Part shown: in pieces, positions 30,649-37,582 of the stretch
Layout: every line of letters starts with the position of its first letter
How positions within the stretch are numbered: the stretch's first letter is position 1
From: a virus
Reading direction: 5' to 3' (one strand)
IMG/VR virus record: IMGVR_UViG_3300036851_000441
Span: 1 to 39,254 of that record
DNA: 39,254 nt
Position numbers and translations under genes: made by a program
The notes under the pieces: generated by a model
The model's database searches: none
The model's input: the letters and a program-made list of their open reading frames with translations, nothing else
What the model was told of the DNA's origin: nothing

Positions 30649-30992
30649 TCGGCCACCCCGCCCGCTCGAACGATTCCGGCAGAATCGACGTCCTTCGCGA
30701 GCTTGATCAGCGACGGACGGCGTTTGCCGTCACCGAGGAAAGCCTTCTCGAGCTTGCGGAACTCCGCGAAGACCTTTTCGGTCGCCGCATCCATGGCTTT
30801 GCGGATGACGTCGTGATAGCCCTCGAGGCCCTTGCGGACCGCCTCGCCGATCTCGTCTTCGACCCGCCGCGGAATGCTCGCCAGAAGCTTTTCCGTTTCG
30901 CGACGTGCGCGCGTGAGATCCTTGAGAATCTCGTGCGCCTCGCGAGTCGCCTGGCGCAGCTCTTCGATTTCGCGGCGCTGGTTATCGTCCAC
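30645..30992 (-). CDS. Coiled-coil early protein
   Basis: 115 aa, GTG at 30992 overlapping the previous gene by 11 bases. Nearly all helical: RREIEELRQATREAHEILKDLTRARRETEKLLASIP, then DEIGEAVRKGLEGYHDVIRKAMDAATEK. The repeats of charged heptads suggest an oligomer. Function unknown. Confidence 0.65.
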   Translation of the reverse strand: MDDNQRREIEELRQATREAHEILKDLTRARRETEKLLASIPRRVEDEIGEAVRKGLEGYHDVIRKAMDAATEKVFAEFRKLEKAFLGDGKRRPSLIKLAKDVDSAGIVRAGGVAE

Positions 30993-31290
30993 GGCGAGGC
31001 CTCCGGTGCGTCGCGGCGAACGGACACGTGGCGAAGTGCGAACGGTGCACCGACGTCCCAGGACGCTCGGCGACGACGCGCACGCCGGCGCGGAAGACGG
31101 TCGCGCGCGGGATCTGCAAACCCGTCAGGTCGCGCTCGAGGAGAACGTTCGCCGTCTCGTCCGGCTCGGCGTCCAGCGGCATGCGCTTGCCGGCTTCGGT
31201 CCGGGCCCACACAATCAGGCCGTGACAGCTTCGGCACTCGACGACCGGCAACGCGAGTGCGCCGACGGTGCGCCGGACCACCCGGCTCAC
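30982..31290 (-). CDS. Small zinc-site early protein
   Basis: 102 aa from a GTG overlapping as GTGA; the longer reading from 31809 covers other genes and is rejected. CRSCHGLIVWARTEAGKRMPLDAEP is a CxxCH type ribbon, and HRSHFATCPFA adds H and C, so a zinc site of 2 Cys + His/Cys is likely. It starts VSRVVRRTVGALALPVVECRSC. Many phages code for such 'CHGLIVWARTEAGKxMPLD' proteins. Confidence 0.74.
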   Translation of the reverse strand: MSRVVRRTVGALALPVVECRSCHGLIVWARTEAGKRMPLDAEPDETANVLLERDLTGLQIPRATVFRAGVRVVAERPGTSVHRSHFATCPFAATHRRPRRGR

Positions 31291-31508
31291 AGGAGCGCCT
31301 CCTGCTGAGCGGTTCGCGTTTCGTCGCCGGCTTGCTCGATGTCGGCGCGGATCCGCCAGGCCGTGACGTCCAAGCCGAGTTTCGCGCATTCCGCGATGAC
31401 GTCCTCGGCCGGCTCGTGCAGCGGCAGACCCGGAAGAGCGCCGCGCTTGAGGCGCGCGCCTTGGAGCTGGATCCACCACGGCGCCGGGATACGCGAATGC
31501 GCGTTCAC
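31287..31508 (-). CDS. Small early protein
   Basis: 73 aa, GTG coupled by GTGA. PAPWWIQLQGARLKRGALPGLPLHEPAEDVIAECAKLGLDVTAWRIRADIEQ is followed by a polar end. Alpha/beta form with one Cys. No family recognised; supported by overlaps and codon regularity. Confidence 0.6.
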   Translation of the reverse strand: MNAHSRIPAPWWIQLQGARLKRGALPGLPLHEPAEDVIAECAKLGLDVTAWRIRADIEQAGDETRTAQQEALL

Positions 31509-32071
31509 GTTCCGGTCCCCTCGGTGAGCCGGTAGAACTCGAGCATCGCGGTGCGCGCGACGTCGGGCGGGTAGATCTGCTGGAGCTGCGAGTCCATGCC
31601 GGCCGGCGAGAACGACCGCGACGCAACCGAGGACCGAACGAGGGCGAGCGCATCCGAGAGCAACGCACGCGTCGCCGCGCCGTCCAGGCGCGCGCGTGCG
31701 TAAGGATCATCTTTAGGTTCTTTAAAAGGATTGGCGGACATCCTGTCCGGGTTGAGTGACGCATTTGTCCGCGTTGGAGGTCGATTTTGTCCGGGTTCAA
31801 CGAGGACAAGATGTCCGGGTTCGCGCAGCCGGTACGTGCTCGACTTTCGGCCGGGACTCCGCGTCGTTTCGATCTCGCCGGCGAGCTCGAGCTGGCGCAG
31901 CGCGCGACGGACTTGACGCACGCTCAGCCCACAATCGCCGGAGATCGTTTGCAGCGACGGCCAGGCGGCGCCGGACTTGTTCGCGCGGTTCGCGAGCGCG
32001 ATCAGCACGAGCTTTGTCGAGCCCTTCGTCGCCGAGGCCTCGAGCACGCCGCGCAAGATGGAGATCGCCAT
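31505..32071 (-). CDS. Winged-helix replication-type protein
   Basis: 188 aa. ATG overlapping the previous stop as TGATG. MAISILRGVLEASATKGSTKLVLIALANRANKSGAAWPSLQTISGDCGLSVRQVRRALRQLELAGEIETTRSPG is the 'HTH_36' helix-turn-helix at the N-terminus of many phage replication-initiation/organiser proteins. After a linker, the C-terminal part ends with a helix (VARTAMLEFYRLTEG). It is the best candidate origin-binding protein; the origin is often inside or next to this gene. No helicase or polymerase is seen, so host replication proteins would be recruited. Confidence 0.78.
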   Translation of the reverse strand: MAISILRGVLEASATKGSTKLVLIALANRANKSGAAWPSLQTISGDCGLSVRQVRRALRQLELAGEIETTRSPGRKSSTYRLREPGHLVLVEPGQNRPPTRTNASLNPDRMSANPFKEPKDDPYARARLDGAATRALLSDALALVRSSVASRSFSPAGMDSQLQQIYPPDVARTAMLEFYRLTEGTGT

Positions 32072-32280
32072 CAGCTGCGCGCCTCCTTGGGATCCCACGT
32101 GACCTCGCCGCGTGCTTCGTGCTCGTCTGCGTGGCGCAGACACCACTCGTAGGCGCGCTCTCGCAACAACGTGACGGGTCCGTGCACACCGCACGCCGAG
32201 CAAAAGCCGCGCAAACGCTGTCCGTTGCGCTGGATGCCGATCGTTTCGGATCCGGCGGCCGCCTGGACGAGCTCACCCAT
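32071..32280 (-). CDS. Small zinc-site early protein
   Basis: 69 aa from ATG at 32280 (AAGGAGG 9 bases upstream), overlapping the previous gene by 8 bases. MGELVQAAAGSETIGIQRNGQRL then GFCSACGVHGPVTLLRERAYEWCLRHADEHE: CxxC plus C-x2-H forms a zinc site. Function unknown. Confidence 0.72.
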   Translation of the reverse strand: MGELVQAAAGSETIGIQRNGQRLRGFCSACGVHGPVTLLRERAYEWCLRHADEHEARGEVTWDPKEARS

Positions 32281-32995
32281 TGACGGCCGCCTCCTTCGCT
32301 TTCTGCGCACGCTCGACGAGCTTCGTCTCGACCTCGCCGGCCTGCTCGCCGGTCAGCTCCTCGAGCGTCGAGACGCCGTACTTCGCGTAGATCTTGTCGA
32401 GCACGTCCCACTCCGGATCCGCCTCGACGAGCTTGCGGATCCGCGCGATCGCCTTGGGATGGGCCGGAACGCCGGCGGGTGTGGGTTTCGCCGGCGTTCC
32501 GGCGTGGGAGGTTGAAGCCGTCGCGCGGGGGACGCGCACAGACGGCTCCTTTGCGGCTGGCGTGCCGCAAAGCCATGCGTGAAATTGATCGGCGAGGGCC
32601 ATCAGTACGTCGGTCGGTCCCTGGTACGGACCAGGTGGATCCAACTGCAGAGCGTTGAACGCGTTGATCGCGGAGAAAAGTGCGGCTTGTTTGTCCGTCA
32701 GCATCGGGCCACGTGCTCCGCCGCCGCCCTTCTTCTTCTCGTAGATCCCGGGTATCTCGAAGATGATGGGATCCTTCTTCGGATCCGACGGCGGCGCGAC
32801 GATGTACTGGCGCTCGACGTCCTCGAGCTTCGCCTTCTCGAACGCGTCGACGAGCTTGGCGTCGAAGCACACGAACTTGCGCTTGCGATCGGCGCTGACG
32901 AAGTTCCAGCCCTGCGCCGGCGCTCCGTCGCGCTGGAAGTCGAAGACGGACGGCGCTTTGAGCGCGATCGTGATGGTCTCGCGAGTCGCGTTCAC
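32273..32995 (-). CDS. Early protein, possibly nucleic-acid-binding
   Basis: 240 aa; GTG coupled by GTGA with the previous gene. N-terminal beta-rich domain APSVFDFQRDGAPAQGWNFVSADRKRKFVCFDAKLVDAF, then PPSDPKKDPIIFEIP; a Lys/Gly and Pro/Ala linker (about 150-185); C-terminal helices (IARIRKLVEADPEW, YAKYGVSTLEELT). The first part looks like a beta-barrel and could bind single-stranded DNA, but no family motif is certain. The order in the early operon suggests replication or recombination. Confidence 0.65.
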   Translation of the reverse strand: MNATRETITIALKAPSVFDFQRDGAPAQGWNFVSADRKRKFVCFDAKLVDAFEKAKLEDVERQYIVAPPSDPKKDPIIFEIPGIYEKKKGGGGARGPMLTDKQAALFSAINAFNALQLDPPGPYQGPTDVLMALADQFHAWLCGTPAAKEPSVRVPRATASTSHAGTPAKPTPAGVPAHPKAIARIRKLVEADPEWDVLDKIYAKYGVSTLEELTGEQAGEVETKLVERAQKAKEAAVNG

Positions 32996-33246
32996 CGCGC
33001 CGCCTTTCGCGAGCGCAGCAATTCGGCGAGCGCGTCCGGATCACCGATCGGAAAGTCGGTGCACGGCCTGCGACACACGTGCATGCCGCCCCCGATCGAC
33101 AGCGCCTCGCCGCGGAGCACGTTGAAGACGCGACCGCAATTCGCGCATGCGATTCGGCCGGAATCATGCCGGCGCGCCGACGTCGTGCGGTGCCGGCGCT
33201 TCGTCGCGTGCGCGGCGAGCTCGCTGAGCGGCACGACGCGTCTCAC
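32992..33246 (-). CDS. Zinc-knuckle early protein
   Basis: 84 aa from GTG at 33246 (coupled by GTGA to the previous stop). RIACANCGRVFNVLRGEALSI then GGGMHVCRRPC gives CxxC...CxxxC; a zinc site is likely. The N-terminus is His/Arg-rich. The longer reading from 33591 runs through another gene. Function unknown. Confidence 0.68.
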   Translation of the reverse strand: MRRVVPLSELAAHATKRRHRTTSARRHDSGRIACANCGRVFNVLRGEALSIGGGMHVCRRPCTDFPIGDPDALAELLRSRKAAR

Positions 33247-33518
33247 GAGATCGCGCTTTCGATGACGCGGATTCCGCGAGGACTGACCGCGAGCGAGCCG
33301 TCGAGCTCGTGGCGTGTGTACAGATCCGCTTTGCGTTGCAGATCCGGGCCCCACACGCCCTCGATGATGTCTTGGGCCAGGCGCGCCGAGGCACCTTTCG
33401 CGCCGAGACCGTGGTAGCGGCCGCCGCAGATGCACGTGCACCGCGTCGACGTCGAGCGGTGACACGTTGCGTTGCACACGCGACGCGATCTCGATCGCGC
33501 CGACAGGATCGTCGCCAT
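33243..33518 (-). CDS. Early Cys-rich protein
   Basis: 91 aa, ATG at 33518. VCNATCHRS...CTCICGGRYHGLGAKG is a cluster of six Cys and two His, probably binding zinc. The second half RLAQDIIEGVWGPDLQRKADLYTRHELDGSLAV is alpha/beta. 'CxCGGRYHG' proteins recur in phages with unknown role. The Shine-Dalgarno GGAGG lies 13 bases upstream, a bit far. Confidence 0.66.
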   Translation of the reverse strand: MATILSARSRSRRVCNATCHRSTSTRCTCICGGRYHGLGAKGASARLAQDIIEGVWGPDLQRKADLYTRHELDGSLAVSPRGIRVIESAIS

Positions 33519-33544
33519 TGGTGAATCGACCTCCGGGCATAGGG

Positions 33545-33754
33545 CTACTGGGACGATTGGATCTGCTGATTGCCGAGCGCCTGTTCCTCAAGCCACTTCT
33601 CGAGAAGACGCACCGGCACGAACCGGCGCTCGCCGATGACGAGGGAGGGAATGACGCCGCTGTTGATGAGTGCGAACGCTCGGTTCTTTCCGATGCCGAG
33701 CGCGACGGCGACCTCTTCGGGACGCAGCGCGAGACGAGTCGGATCGGTTTTCAT
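33545..33754 (-). CDS. Excisionase-like HTH protein
   Basis: 69 aa, ATG overlapping as ATGA. LALRPEEVAVALGIGKNRAFALINSGVIPSLVIGERRFVPVRLLEKWLEEQ is the MerR-like/HTH_17 excisionase family pattern: helix, turn, 'IPS...G.RRFVP...LEKWL'. It may be the recombination directionality factor that helps the integrase excise, or a regulator. It comes second in the early operon. Confidence 0.82.
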   Translation of the reverse strand: MKTDPTRLALRPEEVAVALGIGKNRAFALINSGVIPSLVIGERRFVPVRLLEKWLEEQALGNQQIQSSQ

Positions 33755-33987
33755 ACGGCCGCTTTCTCGGGGACGTCGTCCTCGACGACCTCGGCGATGT
33801 CGGCGACCCGGCAGTCGAGCGCGCCGGCGATCTTTCCGATGACCGAGGGCCGGGTGACTTCGGCTCCCTGCTCGAGCCGGGAGACCGAGGAGGCGTGCAC
33901 GCCAGCGTGACGAGCGAGCTCCGCCTGGGTCCAGGCTCGTTCCAGACGCCTGCGCTTAAGCGCGCTGGGCAGTACGCGAAGTTGCAT
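33751..33987 (-). CDS. XRE-family regulator (Cro-like)
   Basis: 78 aa, first gene of the early operon. LKRRRLERAWTQAELARHAGVHASSVSRLEQGAEVTRPSVIGKIAGALDCRVADI is a complete HTH_XRE domain. Short size and place at the start of the leftward operon suit a Cro-like role, opposite the rightward HTH gene. Ribosome site AAAGGG...GAGGA directly before ATG. Confidence 0.86.
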   Translation of the reverse strand: MQLRVLPSALKRRRLERAWTQAELARHAGVHASSVSRLEQGAEVTRPSVIGKIAGALDCRVADIAEVVEDDVPEKAAV

Positions 33988-33996
33988 TCCTCGAAT

Positions 33997-34036
33997 CCCT
34001 TTGGTCCGTTTGGCCGAACGTCACTCGGCCTTTTGG
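33997..34036. promoter_or_regulatory. Candidate operator repeats
   Basis: Three related octamers CCCTTTGG (33997-34004), CCGTTTGG (34006-34013) and CCTTTTGG (34029-34036) and an inverted repeat ggccga/tcggcc (34012-34017, 34025-34030). They lie between the likely leftward promoter and the first early gene, where the two HTH proteins could bind. Confidence 0.5.
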
Positions 34037-34051
34037 CTGATTGCTGACGCA

Positions 34052-34080
34052 GTTGTAAACGATGCGGTTCGCCAGGGCAA
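34052..34080 (-). promoter_or_regulatory. Candidate leftward early promoter
   Basis: On the minus strand TTGCCC and TACAAC are 17 bases apart. Start near 34045 places the repeats above just downstream. Four of six bases match consensus in each box. Confidence 0.45.
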
Positions 34081-34162
34081 GAACGGGAAATTTCGTATCT
34101 AATCGGCCCGTTGATGTGGGAAAACCATGTCTCTTGCCGTTTCTTTAACTACTCTGTGCACT

Positions 34163-34190
34163 TTGTAAATGGTGAGAATGCCGAGACAAT
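34163..34190 (+). promoter_or_regulatory. Candidate rightward promoter for the divergent HTH gene
   Basis: TTGTAA and GACAAT are 16 bases apart, about 45 bases before the ATG at 34236. The match is only moderate. It would express the lysogeny gene in the opposite direction to the early operon. Confidence 0.35.
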
Positions 34191-34235
34191 AGGCATCCAA
34201 CGAGAGCAGTTAGACCGACGATTGAGGACGCAGGG

Positions 34236-34535
34236 ATGCCACGGGGAGAATCGGGCGGTCGCCGAGCACGGCCGACGGTCGTGAATTACGAGAAGCTTGG
34301 ACTCATCCTAGATTCGGCGCGGAAGTACGCGGGCCTGCGTCCAGACGAGCTCGCCGCGGAGCTCGACGCGCGCGGGATGGCGATCAGCACCGACATGATC
34401 TACGCCTGGCAATCCGCTCGCACCAAACCGCGCCTCGAGCACATCCTCGCCGTGCTCGCGATTTGCCGCCCACCCGGCGGCTTCGACTTTATTCGTGAGG
34501 CGGTCGACGAAATGACGTGGAAGGCCGTGCGGTGA
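34236..34535 (+). CDS. Divergent HTH protein, candidate immunity repressor
   Basis: 99 aa, one of only two rightward genes. VVNYEKLGLILDSARKYAGLRPDELAAELDARGMAISTDMIYAWQSARTKPRLEHILAVLAIC is a helix-turn-helix of the XRE type; start MPRGESGGRRARP is basic. It is transcribed away from the early operon across a 248-base control region (33988-34235), the classical place of a repressor. It lacks a typical C-terminal peptidase (LexA-like) domain, so it is not a self-cleaving CI type. Confidence 0.72.
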   Translation: MPRGESGGRRARPTVVNYEKLGLILDSARKYAGLRPDELAAELDARGMAISTDMIYAWQSARTKPRLEHILAVLAICRPPGGFDFIREAVDEMTWKAVR

Positions 34536-34713
34536 CGCCGTTTTGGCCCGATGTCCATGGACGCGGTGTCCAAACGCGTTGCAACACGCGCGGCAGCGCC
34601 CGGTGCACAGATACACGAAACTGATAGAGCGCTTCCGAGAATTCGTGAGTCGCGTGGGCGACCGACGTCGTCGGCATCCGGCAAACGACACACCACGCCG
34701 CGGGCGTGTTCAC
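34489..34713 (-). CDS. Possible small gene downstream of the integrase
   Basis: 74 aa; GTG overlapping the stop of the previous gene as GTGA. It has a Cys pair and two His (WCVVCRMPTTSVAHATHEF), then Arg/Ser-rich sequence. Its 3' end overlaps the convergent HTH gene by 47 bases. The coupling supports it and the poor ending argues against. Tentative. Confidence 0.3.
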   Translation of the reverse strand: MNTPAAWCVVCRMPTTSVAHATHEFSEALYQFRVSVHRALPRVLQRVWTPRPWTSGQNGVTARPSTSFRRPPHE

Positions 34714-34967
34714 AGTTCGGACTGGTTGGGCGGTCCTGCATTCGCGTTATCAAAAGCAGGGAGACTCTCGACGCGATGCTCTATCAGCCACCCGCGCTCG
34801 AGCGCCTCGAGCGGCGACGGGAGGATCTCGAGCGCTTCGACGTCGAAACCGCCGTCCGGGCGGCGTGAGAACTTGAGGTCGCGCGTCGCGCGCACGAGGC
34901 CACGAATTCCCGGCAACTCGAATGCCGGCGTGCCGGGCCCAACAAGAACTTCGTCGGCGGAGCTCAC
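34710..34967 (-). CDS. Small protein coupled to the integrase
   Basis: 85 aa; ATG overlaps the integrase stop as ATGA. MSSADEVLVGPGTPAFELPGIRGLVRATRDLKFSRRP, then ALEILPSPLEALERGWLIEHRVESLP. No known family is recognised. Coupling to the integrase suggests a role in integration or maintenance, or simply lysogenic co-expression. Confidence 0.55.
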   Translation of the reverse strand: MSSADEVLVGPGTPAFELPGIRGLVRATRDLKFSRRPDGGFDVEALEILPSPLEALERGWLIEHRVESLPAFDNANAGPPNQSEL

Positions 34968-36073
34968 GAGCTCTTCACCTTGCGCAGCGCTCCAATCCGA
35001 TCGGCGAGATCACGCTTGCGTTCATCGTAGAGCTTTGTGTACAGCCGGTCCGCCATGATCGTCGTCGTGTGGCCGAGGCGATCGGCGACGTCTTTGAGCG
35101 TACCGTCGGCCGCGATCACCAGCGACGCGCCGGTGTGGCGCATCTCGCGCGCCGTGAACTTGCCCTTCAACTTGAGCGTCTCGAGCGCGGGCGACCAAAC
35201 GCGGGTGTAGAAGTTGCCGTGTCCGACCGCGGTGCCGGCGCGCGAACGGAACAACAAACCATCGGTGATCCCCTTGCGCTCGCAGTGCACCGCCAGCTCG
35301 TCGATGACGAACGACGGATAGTCGACCCAGCGCTCACCCTTCGCACGTGTCTTGATGGTTTTGGTGATGCTCTGGCCGGCGACGTCGACGATGGCCGAGT
35401 CGATCTTCACGCGCCGGTGCAACCAGTCGATCTTCTCGAAGCGAACGGCGAAGGCCTCCGAGAGTCGCAGCCCGCCGTAGCAGGCGAGGTACACGAGCGC
35501 GCGCCAGTCGGGACCGACGGCGTCGGCGAGCTGGTCGATCTGGTCGGGCTGCAGCACGCGCGGCTCCGACCGTGACGGAAGCTCGCGGTGCTCGACGCGG
35601 TGCGCCTTGTTCTCCGCGATCAGCTCATCATCGACGGCGCGCTGCAGGAGCAGGTGGATCACCTTCAACGCTTCGTTCGCCTGATGCGGCGAAGCGATCC
35701 GGTCGCGGACTCGCTTGACGTCGCCGCGGGTGATCTTCGCGATAGGCTTCGACCCGAGCGGCTTGGCGATGTGGGTTCGCCAGACCGACTGCCATTTCTT
35801 GAGCGTCTTCTCACCTGGCCGCGGCTCTTCACCGCGCACCCGGCAGCGAGCGATGTTGTCCTCGACGTCGGCGACCCACGCGTCCCAAATGATGCGCAGC
35901 GTTTCCTTGCCGGCGTTCGGGTCGCGCCAGTTGCCGCGGCGCTTGTCGACCTCGACGTCTTGGGCGAAGGCCTTCGCGGCCTTCAGTGTGGGGAACGTTT
36001 CCGAGGAGCGATGCTTGCCGTCCGCGTAATAGCGGACTCTGTACCCGCGTCCGGCGGGCTCGATGCGAGCCAT
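34964..36073 (-). CDS. int: Tyrosine integrase
   Basis: 369 aa from the ATG at 36073, GGAGG 5-9 bases upstream; the start at 36187 would enter the att arm region. N-terminal AP2-like arm-binding part (GYRVRYYADGKHRSSETFPTLKAAKAFA), core-binding SAM-like domain (about 55-155) and catalytic domain (170-369): R203 in GGLRLSE, K in the 240-245 region, MRHTGAS with R312, H335 in LGHTTTIM and nucleophile Y345. The first His of the H-x-x-R box is replaced by R309. It should recombine at the tRNA-Gly attP just upstream. Confidence 0.95.
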   Translation of the reverse strand: MARIEPAGRGYRVRYYADGKHRSSETFPTLKAAKAFAQDVEVDKRRGNWRDPNAGKETLRIIWDAWVADVEDNIARCRVRGEEPRPGEKTLKKWQSVWRTHIAKPLGSKPIAKITRGDVKRVRDRIASPHQANEALKVIHLLLQRAVDDELIAENKAHRVEHRELPSRSEPRVLQPDQIDQLADAVGPDWRALVYLACYGGLRLSEAFAVRFEKIDWLHRRVKIDSAIVDVAGQSITKTIKTRAKGERWVDYPSFVIDELAVHCERKGITDGLLFRSRAGTAVGHGNFYTRVWSPALETLKLKGKFTAREMRHTGASLVIAADGTLKDVADRLGHTTTIMADRLYTKLYDERKRDLADRIGALRKVKSS

Positions 36074-36144
36074 GGTGACCTCCGATGAATCGACCGTGTG
36101 AGCACCACGAAACGTACAGGTCAGAGGGCTCCGCGTCCAGGATC

Positions 36145-36163
36145 CGTGACAAATCCGTGACAA
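36145..36163 (+). promoter_or_regulatory. attP left arm repeats
   Basis: Two CGTGACAA repeats, both extended to TCCGTGACAA, start at 36145 and 36156, 11 bases apart (one helix turn). They are candidate arm-type binding sites of the integrase. Same orientation as the right-arm set. Confidence 0.7.
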
Positions 36164-36190
36164 GAATTTGTCGGCGCGCGCCCGCAATGC

Positions 36191-36219
36191 GAAAGCCCAG
36201 GCCGTTGACCTGGGCTTTC
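36191..36219. terminator. Strong hairpin beside the att core
   Basis: gaaagcccagg pairs with cctgggctttc (11 bp, 7-base loop). In the orientation of the tRNA-like sequence it lies directly after the 3' end, so it may have been carried over as the terminator of the host tRNA gene. Only a short T run follows. Confidence 0.55.
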
Positions 36220-36222
36220 ATC

Positions 36223-36272
36223 TGAGCGGGCGACCGGATTCGAACCGGCGACCTGCACCTTGGCAAGGTAGC
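36223..36272 (-). other. attP core: 3' part of tRNA-Gly(GCC)
   Basis: On the minus strand the sequence holds the anticodon arm CTACCTTGCCAAGGTGC, the T-arm CCGGTTCGAATCCGG and an acceptor end CGCCCGCT. It is the 3' part of a tRNA-Gly with anticodon GCC. No 5' half is present (the upstream bases do not form a D-arm), so it is not a working tRNA. Such remnants keep the host tRNA intact after integration. Confidence 0.85.
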
Positions 36273-36376
36273 CAGAAGCTCCCGGAGCGCCCCTCGGGCT
36301 CCCTTTCACGCACGCAGATTACCAGGTCAGCGCCACAATTCCTCCCGGACGCTCCCGGAGCGTTTTTACGGGTCCC

Positions 36377-36405
36377 CGTGACAACTCGTGACAAACTCGT
36401 GACAA
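36377..36405 (+). promoter_or_regulatory. attP right arm repeats
   Basis: Three CGTGACAA repeats start at 36377, 36387 and 36398 (10 and 11 bases apart). With the left pair they flank the core at roughly 70 and 105 bases. Good candidate arm-type sites. Confidence 0.7.
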
Positions 36406-36437
36406 AAAAAGACCCGGAGCCACGAAGGCCCCGGGTC
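36404..36437 (-). terminator. Intrinsic terminator (leftward)
   Basis: On the minus strand GACCCGG..CCGGGTC forms a stem (7 bp plus 3 more after one mismatch, loop of 5), followed by seven T. It would stop leftward transcription that enters the att region. Confidence 0.7.
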
Positions 36438-36475
36438 CGCTCACATGGTTCAGCCCGGAGGTCAACCGGACTGCT

Positions 36476-36493
36476 GTGCATTTTAGTGCACAT
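36476..36493. promoter_or_regulatory. Inverted repeat upstream of the PH/SHOCT gene
   Basis: TGTGCA and TGCACA separated by 6 bases, 70 bases before the GTG at 36563. It is a candidate operator. No clear promoter could be placed in 36438-36562. Confidence 0.45.
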
Positions 36494-36562
36494 TCCCCTG
36501 GCGCCGTGCTTGCTCGGGACGTTAATTTCGGTTCGTTCACACGGGTTCGAAGGAGGTCGATC

Positions 36563-37063
36563 GTGGGTTTGAGCGAGAAGAAGCGCCAGCAGATTTTGGG
36601 GGACCTGGCCCCCGTCTTGGTGCCGGGCGAGAGCATCGAGGAAGCGACGACGGGCATGATCAAGGTCCGCCGGATGGGGACCAACACCGAACGCAACGGA
36701 ACGATCGCCGTCACCGATCGCCGACTCGTGCTCTTCACGAAGAAGGTCGGCGGCTACGACATGCAGGACTTCGCGTACGCGATGATCGCATCGGTCGATC
36801 ACAAGCGCGGAATGATGGGCGGCAACCTCACGATCAACGCCGCGGGCGACCAGACCCACGTGTCGATGGTTCCCAAGGATGACATCGAGACGATCGCGCA
36901 CGCGATTCGCGAGAAGGTCAACGCGTCGCGCTCGGGGCCGGCTGCGGTCGTCGCGCCGCTGGATCCCATGGACCAGCTCAAGAAGCTCGCCGAGCTGCGC
37001 GACGCCGGCGTCATCTCGTCGGACGAGTTCGACGCGAAGAAGAAGCAGCTGCTCGGCCTATGA
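36563..37063 (+). CDS. Bacterial PH-domain protein with SHOCT tail
   Basis: 166 aa, rightward, GTG at 36563 after AGGAGG (an earlier start at 36476 has none). MGLSEKKRQQILGDLAPVLVPGESIEEATTGMIKVRRMG, NGTIAVTDRRLVLFTKKVGGYDMQDFAYAMIASVDHKRGMMGGNLTINAAGD is a bacterial PH domain (bPH_2/YokE-like). The end, DQLKKLAELRDAGVISSDEFDAKKKQLLGL, is a SHOCT module. It is separated from phage operons by terminators and lies next to attP, so it is a moron likely expressed in the lysogen. Function in phages is unknown. Confidence 0.88.
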   Translation: MGLSEKKRQQILGDLAPVLVPGESIEEATTGMIKVRRMGTNTERNGTIAVTDRRLVLFTKKVGGYDMQDFAYAMIASVDHKRGMMGGNLTINAAGDQTHVSMVPKDDIETIAHAIREKVNASRSGPAAVVAPLDPMDQLKKLAELRDAGVISSDEFDAKKKQLLGL

Positions 37064-37093
37064 AAAAACGCCCCCGCCGAAAGGCGAGGGCGT
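37063..37093 (-). terminator. Terminator of the late operon (leftward)
   Basis: On the minus strand ACGCCC-CGCC pairs with GGCG-GGGCGT around a GAAA-type loop (10 bp, one mismatch) and six T follow. It lies 214 bases after the last late gene. The 213 bases in between (37094-37306) hold no recognisable gene. It also separates the convergent PH/SHOCT gene. Confidence 0.8.
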
Positions 37094-37306
37094 CACGGGC
37101 AGGAGGGTCACTCGTCTATCTTCCCTTAAGCGAGATAATCAACCCTCAACGAACGTCCGCGTCGCTGCGCCACGCATTGCATCGCGTGCACCGGTCCGCC
37201 GTTGTGTGGCCCAACTGAAACCGTCGCCAGCGATGCTTTCCACGCCGGCACGTGACGAGCGCAACGGCTTTGCGGGGAAGAAAACCGGCGAGTGAACGAA
37301 GCAGGC

Positions 37307-37582
37307 TCACGGCGCGCTGTTCCGTGCGCGGTCAGCCGGCTCGTAGGCCGCCGTGATATCGACCGGCGGCATCCCGCCGCCGTAAATGTGAAGCCAGAGC
37401 GTGCCGCCGTTCTCCAGGGTCGTGCGATCGGCCTCGTCGAGTTCCCACGGGATCATCAGCTTGTGCTCCTGCTGGAGGACGTCGATGTCGTCGCAGTCGT
37501 CCCAGCCCGGCGGGCACTTGAACGTTCGCAACCGGCCGTGGTGGAACTCGACGTCTTCCATCTGGATCTTGCGCGGCTTCAT
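37307..37582 (-). CDS. Last late gene, unknown function
   Basis: 91 aa from ATG at 37582 (overlap ATGA with the papain-like gene). MKPRKIQMEDVEFHHGRLRTFKCPPGWDDCDDIDVLQQEHKLMIPWELDEADRTTLENGGTLWLHIYGGGMPP. Small alpha/beta fold with several His/Trp/Cys. No family recognised. It is coupled to the peptidase gene and may be its partner. Confidence 0.62.
   Translation of the reverse strand: MKPRKIQMEDVEFHHGRLRTFKCPPGWDDCDDIDVLQQEHKLMIPWELDEADRTTLENGGTLWLHIYGGGMPPVDITAAYEPADRARNSAP

Noticed and set aside
36223-36300. Intact tRNA-Gly gene
   Set aside because: Only the anticodon and T arms plus the acceptor 3' strand exist; no D-arm or 5' acceptor strand.
37094-37306. Possible gene between the late terminator and the last late gene
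   Set aside because: No frame with start, ribosome site and plausible composition was found.
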